This document shows positions 8,520-15,856 of a stretch of DNA of 64,000 nucleotides, in pieces. The position numbers were made by a program, and so were the translations under genes. This DNA comes from Eubacterium callanderi (GTDB lineage: Bacteria > Bacillota > Clostridia > Eubacteriales > Eubacteriaceae): positions 62,001 to 126,000 of the forward strand of contig NZ_FRBP01000015.1 of the NCBI RefSeq assembly GCF_900142645.1. Reading direction: 5' to 3'. A model generated the notes under the pieces. The model was given only the letters and a program-made list of their open reading frames with translations, had not been told where the DNA came from and ran no database searches. Within the stretch, counting starts at the first letter, position 1. Every line of letters begins with the position of its first letter.

Positions 8520-9086
8520 TTATACACGCAGCAGCCCCCGGAATCCTCTTGCAGTATAATAGGATTCTGCGCCGTTGTGGTAAACAAAAACATGGTTATA
8601 ACGCCGGTCACAAAACAGAGCGCCGCCGCGGTTTCTTATGTCTGTCGGTGTTAAAATCCAGCTGGAGGTTTTAGTGTCAAATTCACCCTTTTGCTGTAAT
8701 GCATGATATTGGGCTTCTGTCAGGAGCTCGATACCCATGGCAGACGCGGCGGCTACAGCACTGCCTTCAGGCTTGTTTACCTTTCTGCTTTCCAGCGCTT
8801 CCTGATCATAGCATAGCTTTCTTCGGCCCGGCGGGCTTTCTTTTGAGCAGTCGTAAAAAAAGTAGCGGTCCGTTTCACCATCGTATTCAAGAACATCCGG
8901 CTCGCCGCCGGTTTCTTCCATGGCGTTGAGGGACCACATTTTTTCTGGATGTTCTTCCAGCTTTACGCGCAGCTTCTGCCATTCAAGATTTTCGTGTCGG
9001 TCCATATTTTTTGTAAAACGTTCCTGTAGTATTTTAAACAGCGCTTCTGCCTGCTCAGGCATAAGCGTTTTTTTAAAGTTTGCCAT
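8520..9086 (-). CDS. DUF4256 domain-containing protein
   Basis: This 188-residue soluble protein covers essentially the whole DUF4256 family. The conserved stretches are EETGGEPDVLEYD, YFFYDCSKESPPGRR, LCYDQEALESRK and the C-terminal GGALFCDRRYNHVFVYHNGAESYY. No catalytic function is established for this family. The start is placed at 9086 because AGGAGGT lies seven bases before that ATG; a GTG three codons upstream overlaps the Shine-Dalgarno itself. It stands alone, converging on the azlCD remnant. No terminator was identified. Confidence 0.85.
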   Translation of the reverse strand: MANFKKTLMPEQAEALFKILQERFTKNMDRHENLEWQKLRVKLEEHPEKMWSLNAMEETGGEPDVLEYDGETDRYFFYDCSKESPPGRRKLCYDQEALESRKVNKPEGSAVAAASAMGIELLTEAQYHALQQKGEFDTKTSSWILTPTDIRNRGGALFCDRRYNHVFVYHNGAESYYTARGFRGLLRV

Positions 9087-9200
9087 TGTGTGCACCTCCT
9101 GGTAGTTATGAGCTTATATACCTATGAATTATAGCACCTGCAGGGTATTGCCACAATGAAATTTCTTAAAGCAGCTCCGGGCTTCAGCTTTGTTACAGCA

Positions 9201-9229
9201 TTGAAAAGAAAGTATTTTTATGCGATAAT
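9201..9229 (+). promoter_or_regulatory. Sigma-A promoter for the HD-GYP gene
   Basis: TTGAAA (9201-9206), a 17-base spacer and GATAAT (9224-9229), 30 bases before the start codon. Confidence 0.6.
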
Positions 9230-9258
9230 GAACCATAAACTTTGCGAGGGGAAAAGGA

Positions 9259-10530
9259 ATGGGAGAAGATAGAAGGGCAGATATTATCCAGGGCGGGGAC
9301 GCGGTTCAGATCGTGAGAAAAACCCTTGGACTGGTGGATGAGCGGTTGGTGAATCATGGAGAACGGGTCGGCTATATGCTGTATCAGATGCTCAGGGACA
9401 GTGAACGCTACAGCGAAAAGGAAGCGCTTGAAATCTTTAATCTCGGTGTTTTCCATGACATCGGCGCGTATAAAACTGACGAGATTGACAAGATGGTCAA
9501 GTTTGAGGCAGACAATGTCTGGGAACACTCAATTTACGGCTACCTGTTTTTAAAATATCTGTCGCCGTTGAAGGAGCAGGCAGAGGCAATTCTGTTCCAT
9601 CATCTGAATTATGACCGCTATGATAAAGTGGAAAGTGATTTTAAGGATATTGCTCTGATGATCAAGCTGACAGACCGCGTAGACATCAGTATGCAGAGCC
9701 ACGGCGGGGCTTTTGATTTAGCGGAAATTACAGATGGGGTAGGCAGCCGGTTTGCTCCGGAGCATGTGGAGCTGTTTTTAAAGACCAACGCGAAATTCCA
9801 GATTATTGAAAGTTTAAACAGCGGCGCCTATGAACAGGAAATAGAGGAGATTCAGAAAAAGCTGGTACTGTCACCAGCGGATATCGACCTTTATCTGCAG
9901 ATGCTGGCGTATTCCATCGACTTCAGAAGTGAGTACACGGTTACCCATACGGTAACCACTGTGGGAATCAGCGTTGAAATTGCCCGCCTTCTGAACTATT
10001 CCGCCGAGGACAAGCAAAGAATTTATTATGGCGCGCTGCTTCACGATGTGGGTAAAATCGCCATTCCCCTTGAAATATTGGAGTATCCCGGAAAGCTGAG
10101 TCCCCAGGCCATGAAGATTATGAAGACCCATGTACAGATTTCAGAGGATATCCTGCGGGGAGCTGTAGCTGACGATGTCTGTGAGATCGCGATACGGCAC
10201 CATGAAAAGCTCGACGGCTTGGGCTATCACAGGGGGCTGTCCGCAGGGGAATTGACAGAAGGTCAGCGGATCGTAGCCGTTGCCGATGTGCTCAGCGCGC
10301 TGCGGCAGCGCAGGAGCTACAAGGAAGCCTTTCCAAAAGAAAAGATCATCGAGGTATTAAAAGAGCAGAGCGAAAAAGGCAAGCTCTGCCCGGCAATCTG
10401 TGATCTGGTGATTGGCCATTACGATGTGGTGATGGCAAACGCGGACAGCAGCTGTGAGGCTTTCTTAAGCGTATATGATAATCTGATGCTTGAATATGAG
10501 CGGATCTACAATCTGGTCAGTAAGCTATAA
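9259..10530 (+). CDS. Tandem HD domain protein with a degenerate HD-GYP module
   Basis: This 423-residue cytoplasmic protein has two HD domains. The first (about residues 35-150) includes VNHGERVGYML and FHDIGAYKTDE. The second (about 215-400) is of the HD-GYP type: HTVTTVGISVEIA, LLHDVGKIAIP, IRHHEKLDGLGYHRGL and RIVAVADVLSAL. HD-GYP proteins hydrolyse cyclic di-GMP or related nucleotides at a di- or tri-metal site. The metal-ligand His/Asp residues look present, but the GYP tripeptide is GYH and the loop after the last helix (RQRRSYKEAF) departs from the usual DRPYRxA. Activity or substrate may therefore differ. There is no membrane segment or sensor domain. It is monocistronic, ending at a strong terminator. 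Confidence 0.85.
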   Translation: MGEDRRADIIQGGDAVQIVRKTLGLVDERLVNHGERVGYMLYQMLRDSERYSEKEALEIFNLGVFHDIGAYKTDEIDKMVKFEADNVWEHSIYGYLFLKYLSPLKEQAEAILFHHLNYDRYDKVESDFKDIALMIKLTDRVDISMQSHGGAFDLAEITDGVGSRFAPEHVELFLKTNAKFQIIESLNSGAYEQEIEEIQKKLVLSPADIDLYLQMLAYSIDFRSEYTVTHTVTTVGISVEIARLLNYSAEDKQRIYYGALLHDVGKIAIPLEILEYPGKLSPQAMKIMKTHVQISEDILRGAVADDVCEIAIRHHEKLDGLGYHRGLSAGELTEGQRIVAVADVLSALRQRRSYKEAFPKEKIIEVLKEQSEKGKLCPAICDLVIGHYDVVMANADSSCEAFLSVYDNLMLEYERIYNLVSKL

Positions 10531-10569
10531 AAAAACAGGAGGCGGCCTTGTGCCGCCACCTGTTTTTTT
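10531..10569. terminator. Bidirectional intrinsic terminator between HD-GYP and recQ
   Basis: AAACAGGAGGCGGC pairs with GCCGCCACCTGTTT around a CTTGT loop, with A runs to the left and T runs to the right. The two genes converge on it. Confidence 0.92.
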
Positions 10570-10570
10570 A

Positions 10571-12412
10571 TTATGCCTGCTCCTTGAGCCAGTCCTGGAT
10601 TTCCTGAAGGAAGTCTTCGCCGTAGCGCTCAAGCTTGGCCTTGCCCACGCCAGAAACTTCAAGGAATTCACTGTTGTTTTTGGGCAGACGGCGGCACATA
10701 TCTGTGAGGGCAGCGTTTGAAAAGACAACATAAGCCGGGACGTTCTGTTCTGCGGCGAGCTTTCCGCGAAGATTGCGCAGCCGGTCGAAAAGCCCGGGAT
10801 TTTCCAGAGCTCCGGCGGCAGGCTTTGCCTTTTCTTTGGCGGCCTTTGGCGCAGGCTCTTTTTCCTTTGGCAGCTTCATCTCAATGCGCTCTCCGCCAAA
10901 AAGCACATCGCGTGCCCGGGGACCGAAGCGCATAACAGGGTACTCATCATCGGTGATGTGAATGAAGCCCTCCAGAGTCAGATAATGGATCATATCCCGG
11001 ATACGCTTTTCGCTGATGTCTGCCATGATATTATAGGTCGAGAGTTTGTCAAAGCCAAGACTGAGAATACGTTGGTTTTTGCTGCCGCGCAGGGTATCCA
11101 CGACCACCTTAATGCCAAAGCGCTGCCCGGTCCGCTTGATACAGGACAGGATCTTCTGGGCTTCGATGGTGATGTCCAGAATTTCAAACTGGGTCTGGCA
11201 GTTTCCGCAGTGGTCACAGCAGACAGGTGCGTCCTCGCCGAAATACTTCAGCATATAGCCTCTCAGACAATCGTTAGTATGACAGTAAAAGGTCATGTCC
11301 TTCAGACGCTGCCGGTCACGCTGTTTCAAAAGCGCGTCCGTCTCGGGGTCACTGCTTTCCCGGTCAGCGTTCTCAATAAAGAATTGCTGAGTCCGTACAT
11401 CCTGGCCGCTGTACAGCAGGATGCAGTCCGCGGGCTCGCCATCGCGACCCGCCCGGCCAGCCTCCTGATAATAACTTTCCATATCCCCGGGCATGTTGTA
11501 ATGCACAACAAAGGAGACATTGGATTTGTCAATGCCCATACCAAAGGCGTTTGTGGCGACCACGATGGGCTTTTCGTCAAAGATGAACAGATCCTGATTT
11601 TTCTTCCGCACTGCGTCGGGAAGCCCTGCGTGATAGCAGACTGCCGGGTAACCTGCGGCACAGATTTTTTCACAGACATCCTCCACGCTTTTTCGGGTCG
11701 CGCAGTAGATAATCCCGCTTTTATCCCGGTGGTCAGCCAGAATCGCCAGAAGAGCATCCAGTTTTTTAGCGGGTTTCTGCACCTCAAAGTAAAGGTTTTT
11801 CCGGTCAAAGCCAGTCACCAGCACCTCGGGCTCCTTTAAATCCAGAAGTCCTATAATATCGCGGCGCACCTGCTCGGTGGCGGTAGCAGTAAAGGCGGAG
11901 AGGATGGGGCGGCTGTCCAGGCTTTTGACAAAACGGTCAATTTCGAGATAAGATGGTCGGAAATCCTGCCCCCACTGGGATACGCAGTGAGCCTCATCAA
12001 CGGTAACCATTGCGATATCCTGCTCCTGGATAAAGTTGAGAAAGCCCTCAGCTAAAAGGCGTTCTGGGGCAATGTAAAGAATTTTGCACTTGCCCTGGCG
12101 GATATTTGAGAGCACCTCCCGGTATTCGGCGCTGCTCAGGGAGCTGTTGATAAAAGCAGCCGGGACGCCGGCCTGGGTAAGGGCCCCGACCTGATCCTTC
12201 ATGAGGGAGATTAGTGGAGAGACTACCAGCGTTATGCCGTTCATCAGCAGGGCAGGCACCTGGAAGCAGATAGATTTTCCCGCGCCTGTCGGCATGACGC
12301 CCACCGCGTCCCGTCCAGACAAGATTGTGTCAATGAGAAATTCCTGGCCTTCCCGGAAGGTGTCGTAACCAAAGTATTGTTTTAAAACGGTGTGCTTGCT
12401 GCCTTGATCCAT
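10571..12412 (-). CDS. recQ: ATP-dependent DNA helicase RecQ
   Basis: This 613-residue protein has the full RecQ layout. The DEAD-box helicase core has Walker A MPTGAGKS, DEAH in VTVDEAHCVSQWGQDFRPSY (the aromatic-rich loop) and SAFTATAT. The second RecA lobe has FGMGIDKSNVSFVVHYNMP and QEAGRAGRDG. Then come a zinc-binding domain (C...CCDHCGNC), winged helix and C-terminal HRDC domain (YVVFSNAALTDMCRRLP). It unwinds DNA 3'-5' in recombination and fork repair. The start at 12412 has GGAGGT seven bases upstream; a TTG six codons earlier overlaps that site. It is divergent from the dehydrogenase gene at 12528. Confidence 0.97.
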   Translation of the reverse strand: MDQGSKHTVLKQYFGYDTFREGQEFLIDTILSGRDAVGVMPTGAGKSICFQVPALLMNGITLVVSPLISLMKDQVGALTQAGVPAAFINSSLSSAEYREVLSNIRQGKCKILYIAPERLLAEGFLNFIQEQDIAMVTVDEAHCVSQWGQDFRPSYLEIDRFVKSLDSRPILSAFTATATEQVRRDIIGLLDLKEPEVLVTGFDRKNLYFEVQKPAKKLDALLAILADHRDKSGIIYCATRKSVEDVCEKICAAGYPAVCYHAGLPDAVRKKNQDLFIFDEKPIVVATNAFGMGIDKSNVSFVVHYNMPGDMESYYQEAGRAGRDGEPADCILLYSGQDVRTQQFFIENADRESSDPETDALLKQRDRQRLKDMTFYCHTNDCLRGYMLKYFGEDAPVCCDHCGNCQTQFEILDITIEAQKILSCIKRTGQRFGIKVVVDTLRGSKNQRILSLGFDKLSTYNIMADISEKRIRDMIHYLTLEGFIHITDDEYPVMRFGPRARDVLFGGERIEMKLPKEKEPAPKAAKEKAKPAAGALENPGLFDRLRNLRGKLAAEQNVPAYVVFSNAALTDMCRRLPKNNSEFLEVSGVGKAKLERYGEDFLQEIQDWLKEQA

Positions 12413-12527
12413 AAAGTTACCTCCAAACAAAAGTGATTTTATTATACCACAACCAAAAAATTTATTCCGTAATTTGCTTTTGGGTATATAATAATAAAAA
12501 GAAATTTTTTGTAGCGAGGAGAAAACA

Positions 12528-13514
12528 ATGCTGAAAATTGCCGCCTTTGAAGTGCGAAAGGATGAAATAAAGGACTTTAAAAAAGCTGCCGAAAAATATA
12601 ATGTAGAGTTGATTTTTACGGGTAAACCGCTGAGTGTGGAGACCTTTGATTTTGCCGAGGGCTGCGGCGCAGTGACAAGCCTTGGGCATAGCCGTATTGA
12701 CCGCGTGATTTTAAATCTTATGCGGGACGCGGGTATCCGTTTTTACTGTACCCGCACAGTGGGCTATAATCATATTAATCTGGAGTATGCCAGGGAGCTG
12801 GGCATTCGTATCTGCAATGTCAGCTATCCTCCGAACGGAGTGGCGGAATATACGGTTATGCTGATGCTCATGTCTTTAAGAAAGTATAAGCAGGCTATGT
12901 TCCGGGGAAACGTCAATGATTACTCGCTGGAAGGTCTGGAGGGCCGTGAGCTTAGAAATATGACTGTTGGAGTTGTGGGGACCGGGCGTATTGGCCGAAC
13001 AGTTATTGAGATTCTGCAGGGCTTCGGCTGTCGAATCCTTGCCTATGACGCTTATCCAAATGGCTCGGTTGCGGACATGGCAAAATATGTGGAGTTGGAC
13101 ACTCTTTACGCTGAAAGTGATGTCATAACTCTGCACACGCCGCTGCTTGAGAGCACTTACCATATGATCAACAGGGAAAGCATTGCGAAAATGAAGGACG
13201 GCGTGGTGCTCATCAATTGCGCAAGGGGCTCTCTGATGGATGTGAGCGATGTGATCGACGGCATTGAGAAGCAGAAGTTCGGCGCCCTTGGACTGGATGT
13301 TATTGAGCATGAGGATGGTATTTACCATGTCAATCACACGGTGGATATTATCAGCAACCGGGATATGGCATACATAAGACAATTTCCCCATGTCACGATG
13401 ACCCAGCATATGGCCTTTTACACCGAGGAGGCTGTGCGCAGCATGGTCTATGGTGCCGTCAAAAACCTGAGAGATCTGAATAAAACAGGAAGCAGCGCTT
13501 TTGAGCTGTTTTAA
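12528..13514 (+). CDS. D-lactate dehydrogenase-like D-2-hydroxyacid dehydrogenase
   Basis: This 328-residue enzyme belongs to the LdhA/VanH/2-hydroxyisocaproate branch. It carries TRTVGYNHINLEYARELGI, the dinucleotide motif VGVVGTGRIGR (about 145), LHTPLLESTYHMINRE, the signature LINCARGSLMDVSDVI (Arg about 234), a Glu in LDVIEHEDGIY, and the catalytic-His segment TQHMAFYTEEAV. These enzymes interconvert D-2-hydroxyacids and 2-ketoacids with NADH. Lactate/pyruvate is the likeliest pair, but hydroxyisocaproate or a VanH-type role cannot be excluded; no vanA/vanX genes are near. AGCGAGGAG precedes ATG 12528. It is monocistronic, ended by the hairpin at 13517. Confidence 0.87.
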   Translation: MLKIAAFEVRKDEIKDFKKAAEKYNVELIFTGKPLSVETFDFAEGCGAVTSLGHSRIDRVILNLMRDAGIRFYCTRTVGYNHINLEYARELGIRICNVSYPPNGVAEYTVMLMLMSLRKYKQAMFRGNVNDYSLEGLEGRELRNMTVGVVGTGRIGRTVIEILQGFGCRILAYDAYPNGSVADMAKYVELDTLYAESDVITLHTPLLESTYHMINRESIAKMKDGVVLINCARGSLMDVSDVIDGIEKQKFGALGLDVIEHEDGIYHVNHTVDIISNRDMAYIRQFPHVTMTQHMAFYTEEAVRSMVYGAVKNLRDLNKTGSSAFELF

Positions 13515-13516
13515 TA

Positions 13517-13567
13517 AAGAAAGCCCAGCGGCATTAAGAAACTTCTTAATGCCGCTGGGCTTTCTTA
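13517..13567. terminator. Perfect bidirectional terminator between ldh-like and TetR genes
   Basis: AAGAAAGCCCAGCGGCATTA and its exact complement form a stem of more than 20 base pairs around a tetraloop-sized gap. It is flanked by A and T runs and serves two convergent genes. Confidence 0.93.
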
Positions 13568-13574
13568 TTTTGTG

Positions 13575-14249
13575 CTAGCGATTCAGTGGTTCAACCTTAA
13601 AATAATCGACATGCTTCAGCTTGATCTGAGGGCCAAGCTCCTGAGCTTTTTGAATGATCCGCTCGATTTCCTGATGGTTGATATTCATCTGAGCATAGGT
13701 CAGCTCGATATCATAATCAATGATCTGTTGTTCCGGCAGCGTAAGGTAGCCAGAGCAGTAATTAACGATCAGGGCCTGTTCCATACCAAGGTTTGTGGCA
13801 GCGATTATCTTGACATAATCTCTGTCAATAGGCAGTTTAAAGGCTTCGACGTGGAGCTGAAAAAAATTTTCCATGATGTTTAAGGCGTACTCAAGCGGAA
13901 TGTTATCACTGTATAGATCATAAAAAAAAGTTTTCACATGATCATCAGAAAAAAATAAGTTCATGTAGTTTGTAATTTCCAGAGCTGTACAGAGCTTGAG
14001 ATCATTTTCGTATTTTGAGGAAATGAGCTTTCCGGTTTCCTCCTTAATGTTGAACATAAAATTATTATAGATGATGCCGGCAACTTTCCGTTTTGTCTGG
14101 AAATGGTAATGGAAGGTTCCGGTGTTGACATTGGCTTTTTCACAGATATCATTGTAGGTCGTGTTCTTATACCCTTTTTCATAGAAAAGCTCGCGGGCAG
14201 CCTCCATAATATTTTCTTTTGTTTCCCGTCCGGTTTTATATTTTTTCAT
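13575..14249 (-). CDS. TetR family regulator of UroD-like cassette 1
   Basis: This 224-residue protein has an N-terminal TetR HTH (about residues 10-55: IMEAARELFYEKGYKNTTYNDI, then NVNTGTFHYHFQTKRKV) and an all-helical ligand domain. It is transcribed divergently from the UroD-like gene with a 249-base shared control region holding palindromic boxes at 14271-14284 and 14435-14460. It is therefore very likely the local repressor of both genes, responding to a small molecule that the UroD-like protein or transporter handles (inference). AAAGGACAATT precedes its ATG. Its counterpart in cassette 2 (42885-43565) has the same position and orientation but little sequence similarity outside the HTH. 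Confidence 0.88.
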   Translation of the reverse strand: MKKYKTGRETKENIMEAARELFYEKGYKNTTYNDICEKANVNTGTFHYHFQTKRKVAGIIYNNFMFNIKEETGKLISSKYENDLKLCTALEITNYMNLFFSDDHVKTFFYDLYSDNIPLEYALNIMENFFQLHVEAFKLPIDRDYVKIIAATNLGMEQALIVNYCSGYLTLPEQQIIDYDIELTYAQMNINHQEIERIIQKAQELGPQIKLKHVDYFKVEPLNR

Positions 14250-14270
14250 AATTGTCCTTTATCCAGTTTG

Positions 14271-14284
14271 TACTAACGTAAGTA
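14271..14284. promoter_or_regulatory. Candidate TetR operator in the regulator's own leader
   Basis: TACTAACGTAAGTA is a 14-bp near-palindrome (one non-pairing position per arm) located 22 bases upstream of the TetR start codon. It shares the AGTA/TACT core with the operator at 14435-14460, as expected for autorepression. Confidence 0.5.
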
Positions 14285-14415
14285 TAGCATATTTCTCAAA
14301 AGACGACAATAAGTGGCGGATTATCTGATATTCTGCAATATTTAATATAAAAAAACATAAAAAGAGAATATGAAAACAATTAGATAAATAACTTTTTATA
14401 TTTTACGAAAAATGG

Positions 14416-14460
14416 TTGACAAATATAAATTTTAAAGTATACTTAATATTAAGTGCACTT
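14416..14460 (+). promoter_or_regulatory. Promoter and double-palindrome operator of UroD-like cassette 1
   Basis: TTGACA (14416-14421), a 16-base spacer and TATACT (14438-14443) form a near-consensus promoter. AAGTATACTT (14435-14444), AATATT and AAGTGCACTT (14451-14460) together make a 26-bp near-perfect palindrome centred just after the -10 box. Bound TetR would block RNA polymerase. The start codon is at 14499 with AGGTGAAAAATT before it. Confidence 0.75.
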
Positions 14461-14498
14461 TTAAAAATGGACGTTCGAAAATTATGAGGTGAAAAATT

Positions 14499-15671
14499 AT
14501 GTCCGATAAAAGAAAAGAATATAATGAACGGATGGAAATGCTGGAGACAACACTTAAAATCCAGGAACCAAAACGTGTGCCAGTGAACTGTCCGGCAGAA
14601 ATTTCCTATGCAATTGAATACGCGGGCCTGCCGTACCGCCAGGCTTCATGGACACCGGAACAATGCCAGGTTGCTTTTAAAAAGGTGTTCGATGATTTTC
14701 ATTGGGATTGCTTTGAAAGTCTTTTTACAAGGCCGCCGATGTTCTATCGTCTGCTGAACGCAAAAAATTTCACGGAGAGTGAAAGGGGATTTGTGCAGCA
14801 TCCGGAAATCAGCGCTATGAACCCAGATGAATATGACGAATTAATTGAAGATCCCTATAAAATGATCGTATCAAAGCTGCTGCCGCGTTTATATCCGGCT
14901 TTGGACCAGCCAGCGCCATATAATGCTTATGCTATGACAAAGGCCGCATTGGAGTTTGGCTCTTATATGGGCGCTTTAGAAGAAATTACCGCGTCTCTCG
15001 CCCATGATTATGGAGTGCCGGCATTAGGGTCAAACCTTACCGTTGCGCCGTTCGATTATCTGGCAGATCAGTTCAGAGGTTTTACGGGAATCTGCAGAGA
15101 TGTGCGAAAGTCTCCGGATAAGGTTAAAGAAGCGCTGGATGCGGTGACACCCATTCTTGTTAAGGGTGCGACAGCCTGTTATCCGGGAGAAAAGGGCGCA
15201 ACCTTTCCATACGTGTTCATCCCGCTGCACATGGCGCCTTATATCAACAAAAAAATGTTTGAAGAGTTTTACTGGCCGTCATTTTTAAAATTTATCGACA
15301 TTCTGGTTAATCAAAAAGGACTGACACTGTCGATTTTCTTTGAAGGTGACTGGGAACGATTCTACCCGTATATGCAGGATATTCCGAAATCTGATAAGAT
15401 CATTGCCATTATGGAATACGGTGATATGAAAAAAGCTAAAAATACAATCGGGAAAAATCTGTGTCTCCAGGGCTTCTATCCGATTTCATTACTGGGCTAC
15501 GGCACAAAGCAGGAATGTATTGATAAAGCCAAAGAGGTCATTGACATTATGGCGCCGGGCGGCGGCTATATTTTCTCCCTGGACAAATATATTCTGAATG
15601 CAAGCGACGTTAACCCTGAAAATATGAAGGCTGTCAATGAATTTGTAAGAGATTACGGTGTGTATAAGTAA
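14499..15671 (+). CDS. Uroporphyrinogen decarboxylase-like (UroD/MtaA superfamily) protein, cassette 1
   Basis: This 390-residue cytoplasmic protein has the UroD-like TIM-barrel pattern seen in corrinoid methyltransferases of acetogens. Conserved blocks shared with the paralogue at 43711 are GFxQHPEI...DYDELIEDP, APFDYLADQFRGFTGI with RDVRKSPDKV, FIPLHMAPY...FYWPSF, FFEGDWERFYPYM, and the end DVNPENMKAVNEFVRDYGVYK. MtaA/CmuA-type enzymes move methyl groups using a zinc site (HxC...Cys). No such His-x-Cys is visible near the C-terminal strands, where LQGFYP sits instead, and no corrinoid protein or MttB-type gene is adjacent. The reaction is therefore unknown. It is the first gene of an operon with a microprotein and an EamA transporter. 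Confidence 0.85.
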   Translation: MSDKRKEYNERMEMLETTLKIQEPKRVPVNCPAEISYAIEYAGLPYRQASWTPEQCQVAFKKVFDDFHWDCFESLFTRPPMFYRLLNAKNFTESERGFVQHPEISAMNPDEYDELIEDPYKMIVSKLLPRLYPALDQPAPYNAYAMTKAALEFGSYMGALEEITASLAHDYGVPALGSNLTVAPFDYLADQFRGFTGICRDVRKSPDKVKEALDAVTPILVKGATACYPGEKGATFPYVFIPLHMAPYINKKMFEEFYWPSFLKFIDILVNQKGLTLSIFFEGDWERFYPYMQDIPKSDKIIAIMEYGDMKKAKNTIGKNLCLQGFYPISLLGYGTKQECIDKAKEVIDIMAPGGGYIFSLDKYILNASDVNPENMKAVNEFVRDYGVYK

Positions 15672-15694
15672 ATATTTACAGAAAGGATACGAAC

Positions 15695-15844
15695 ATGGAA
15701 AATAAATTACTCTATCCGTTTGATGAATATCAACAGGATTTGAAGGAAGAATACCTGACGGATGAAGACAAAGCCGTGATGAAAGCCCGCTGGGATGACC
15801 TGGATGAGCTGATGTTTTCACTGGTTTTCTTTATGACTGTGTAA
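15695..15844 (+). CDS. 49-residue microprotein of UroD-like cassette 1
   Basis: ATG at 15695 is preceded by GAAAGGAT with proper spacing, 23 bases after the UroD-like stop. Its stop (TAA, 15842-15844) overlaps the ribosome binding site of the transporter gene, so the three genes look translationally linked. The protein is highly acidic and charged through most of its length (DLKEEYLTDEDK), then ends with a short hydrophobic segment DELMFSLVFFMTV. The microprotein at the same place in cassette 2 ends EELVYSYVFFLIS. Conservation of the tail and of gene position argues for a real gene. The function is unknown; a membrane-touching adaptor between the UroD-like protein and transporter is one idea. 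Confidence 0.75.
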   Translation: MENKLLYPFDEYQQDLKEEYLTDEDKAVMKARWDDLDELMFSLVFFMTV

Positions 15845-15856
15845 GGAGCAGGGAAA

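Noticed and set aside
10958-11839. A 293-codon plus-strand frame opposite recQ, and similar long antisense frames opposite the TetM-like, ABC exporter and Zn-PLC-like genes
   Set aside because: These mirror strongly conserved genes on the other strand, lack ribosome binding sites and show no domain pattern. They are a by-product of codon usage.
12528-13514. vanH of a glycopeptide resistance operon
   Set aside because: The enzyme is VanH-like, but no D-Ala-D-Lac ligase (VanA) or VanX gene is adjacent, and it is flanked by its own terminator.
14499-15671. hemE (uroporphyrinogen decarboxylase of heme synthesis)
   Set aside because: No other heme or corrinoid synthesis gene is nearby, the protein is longer than HemE, and the operon contains a transporter and TetR regulator.
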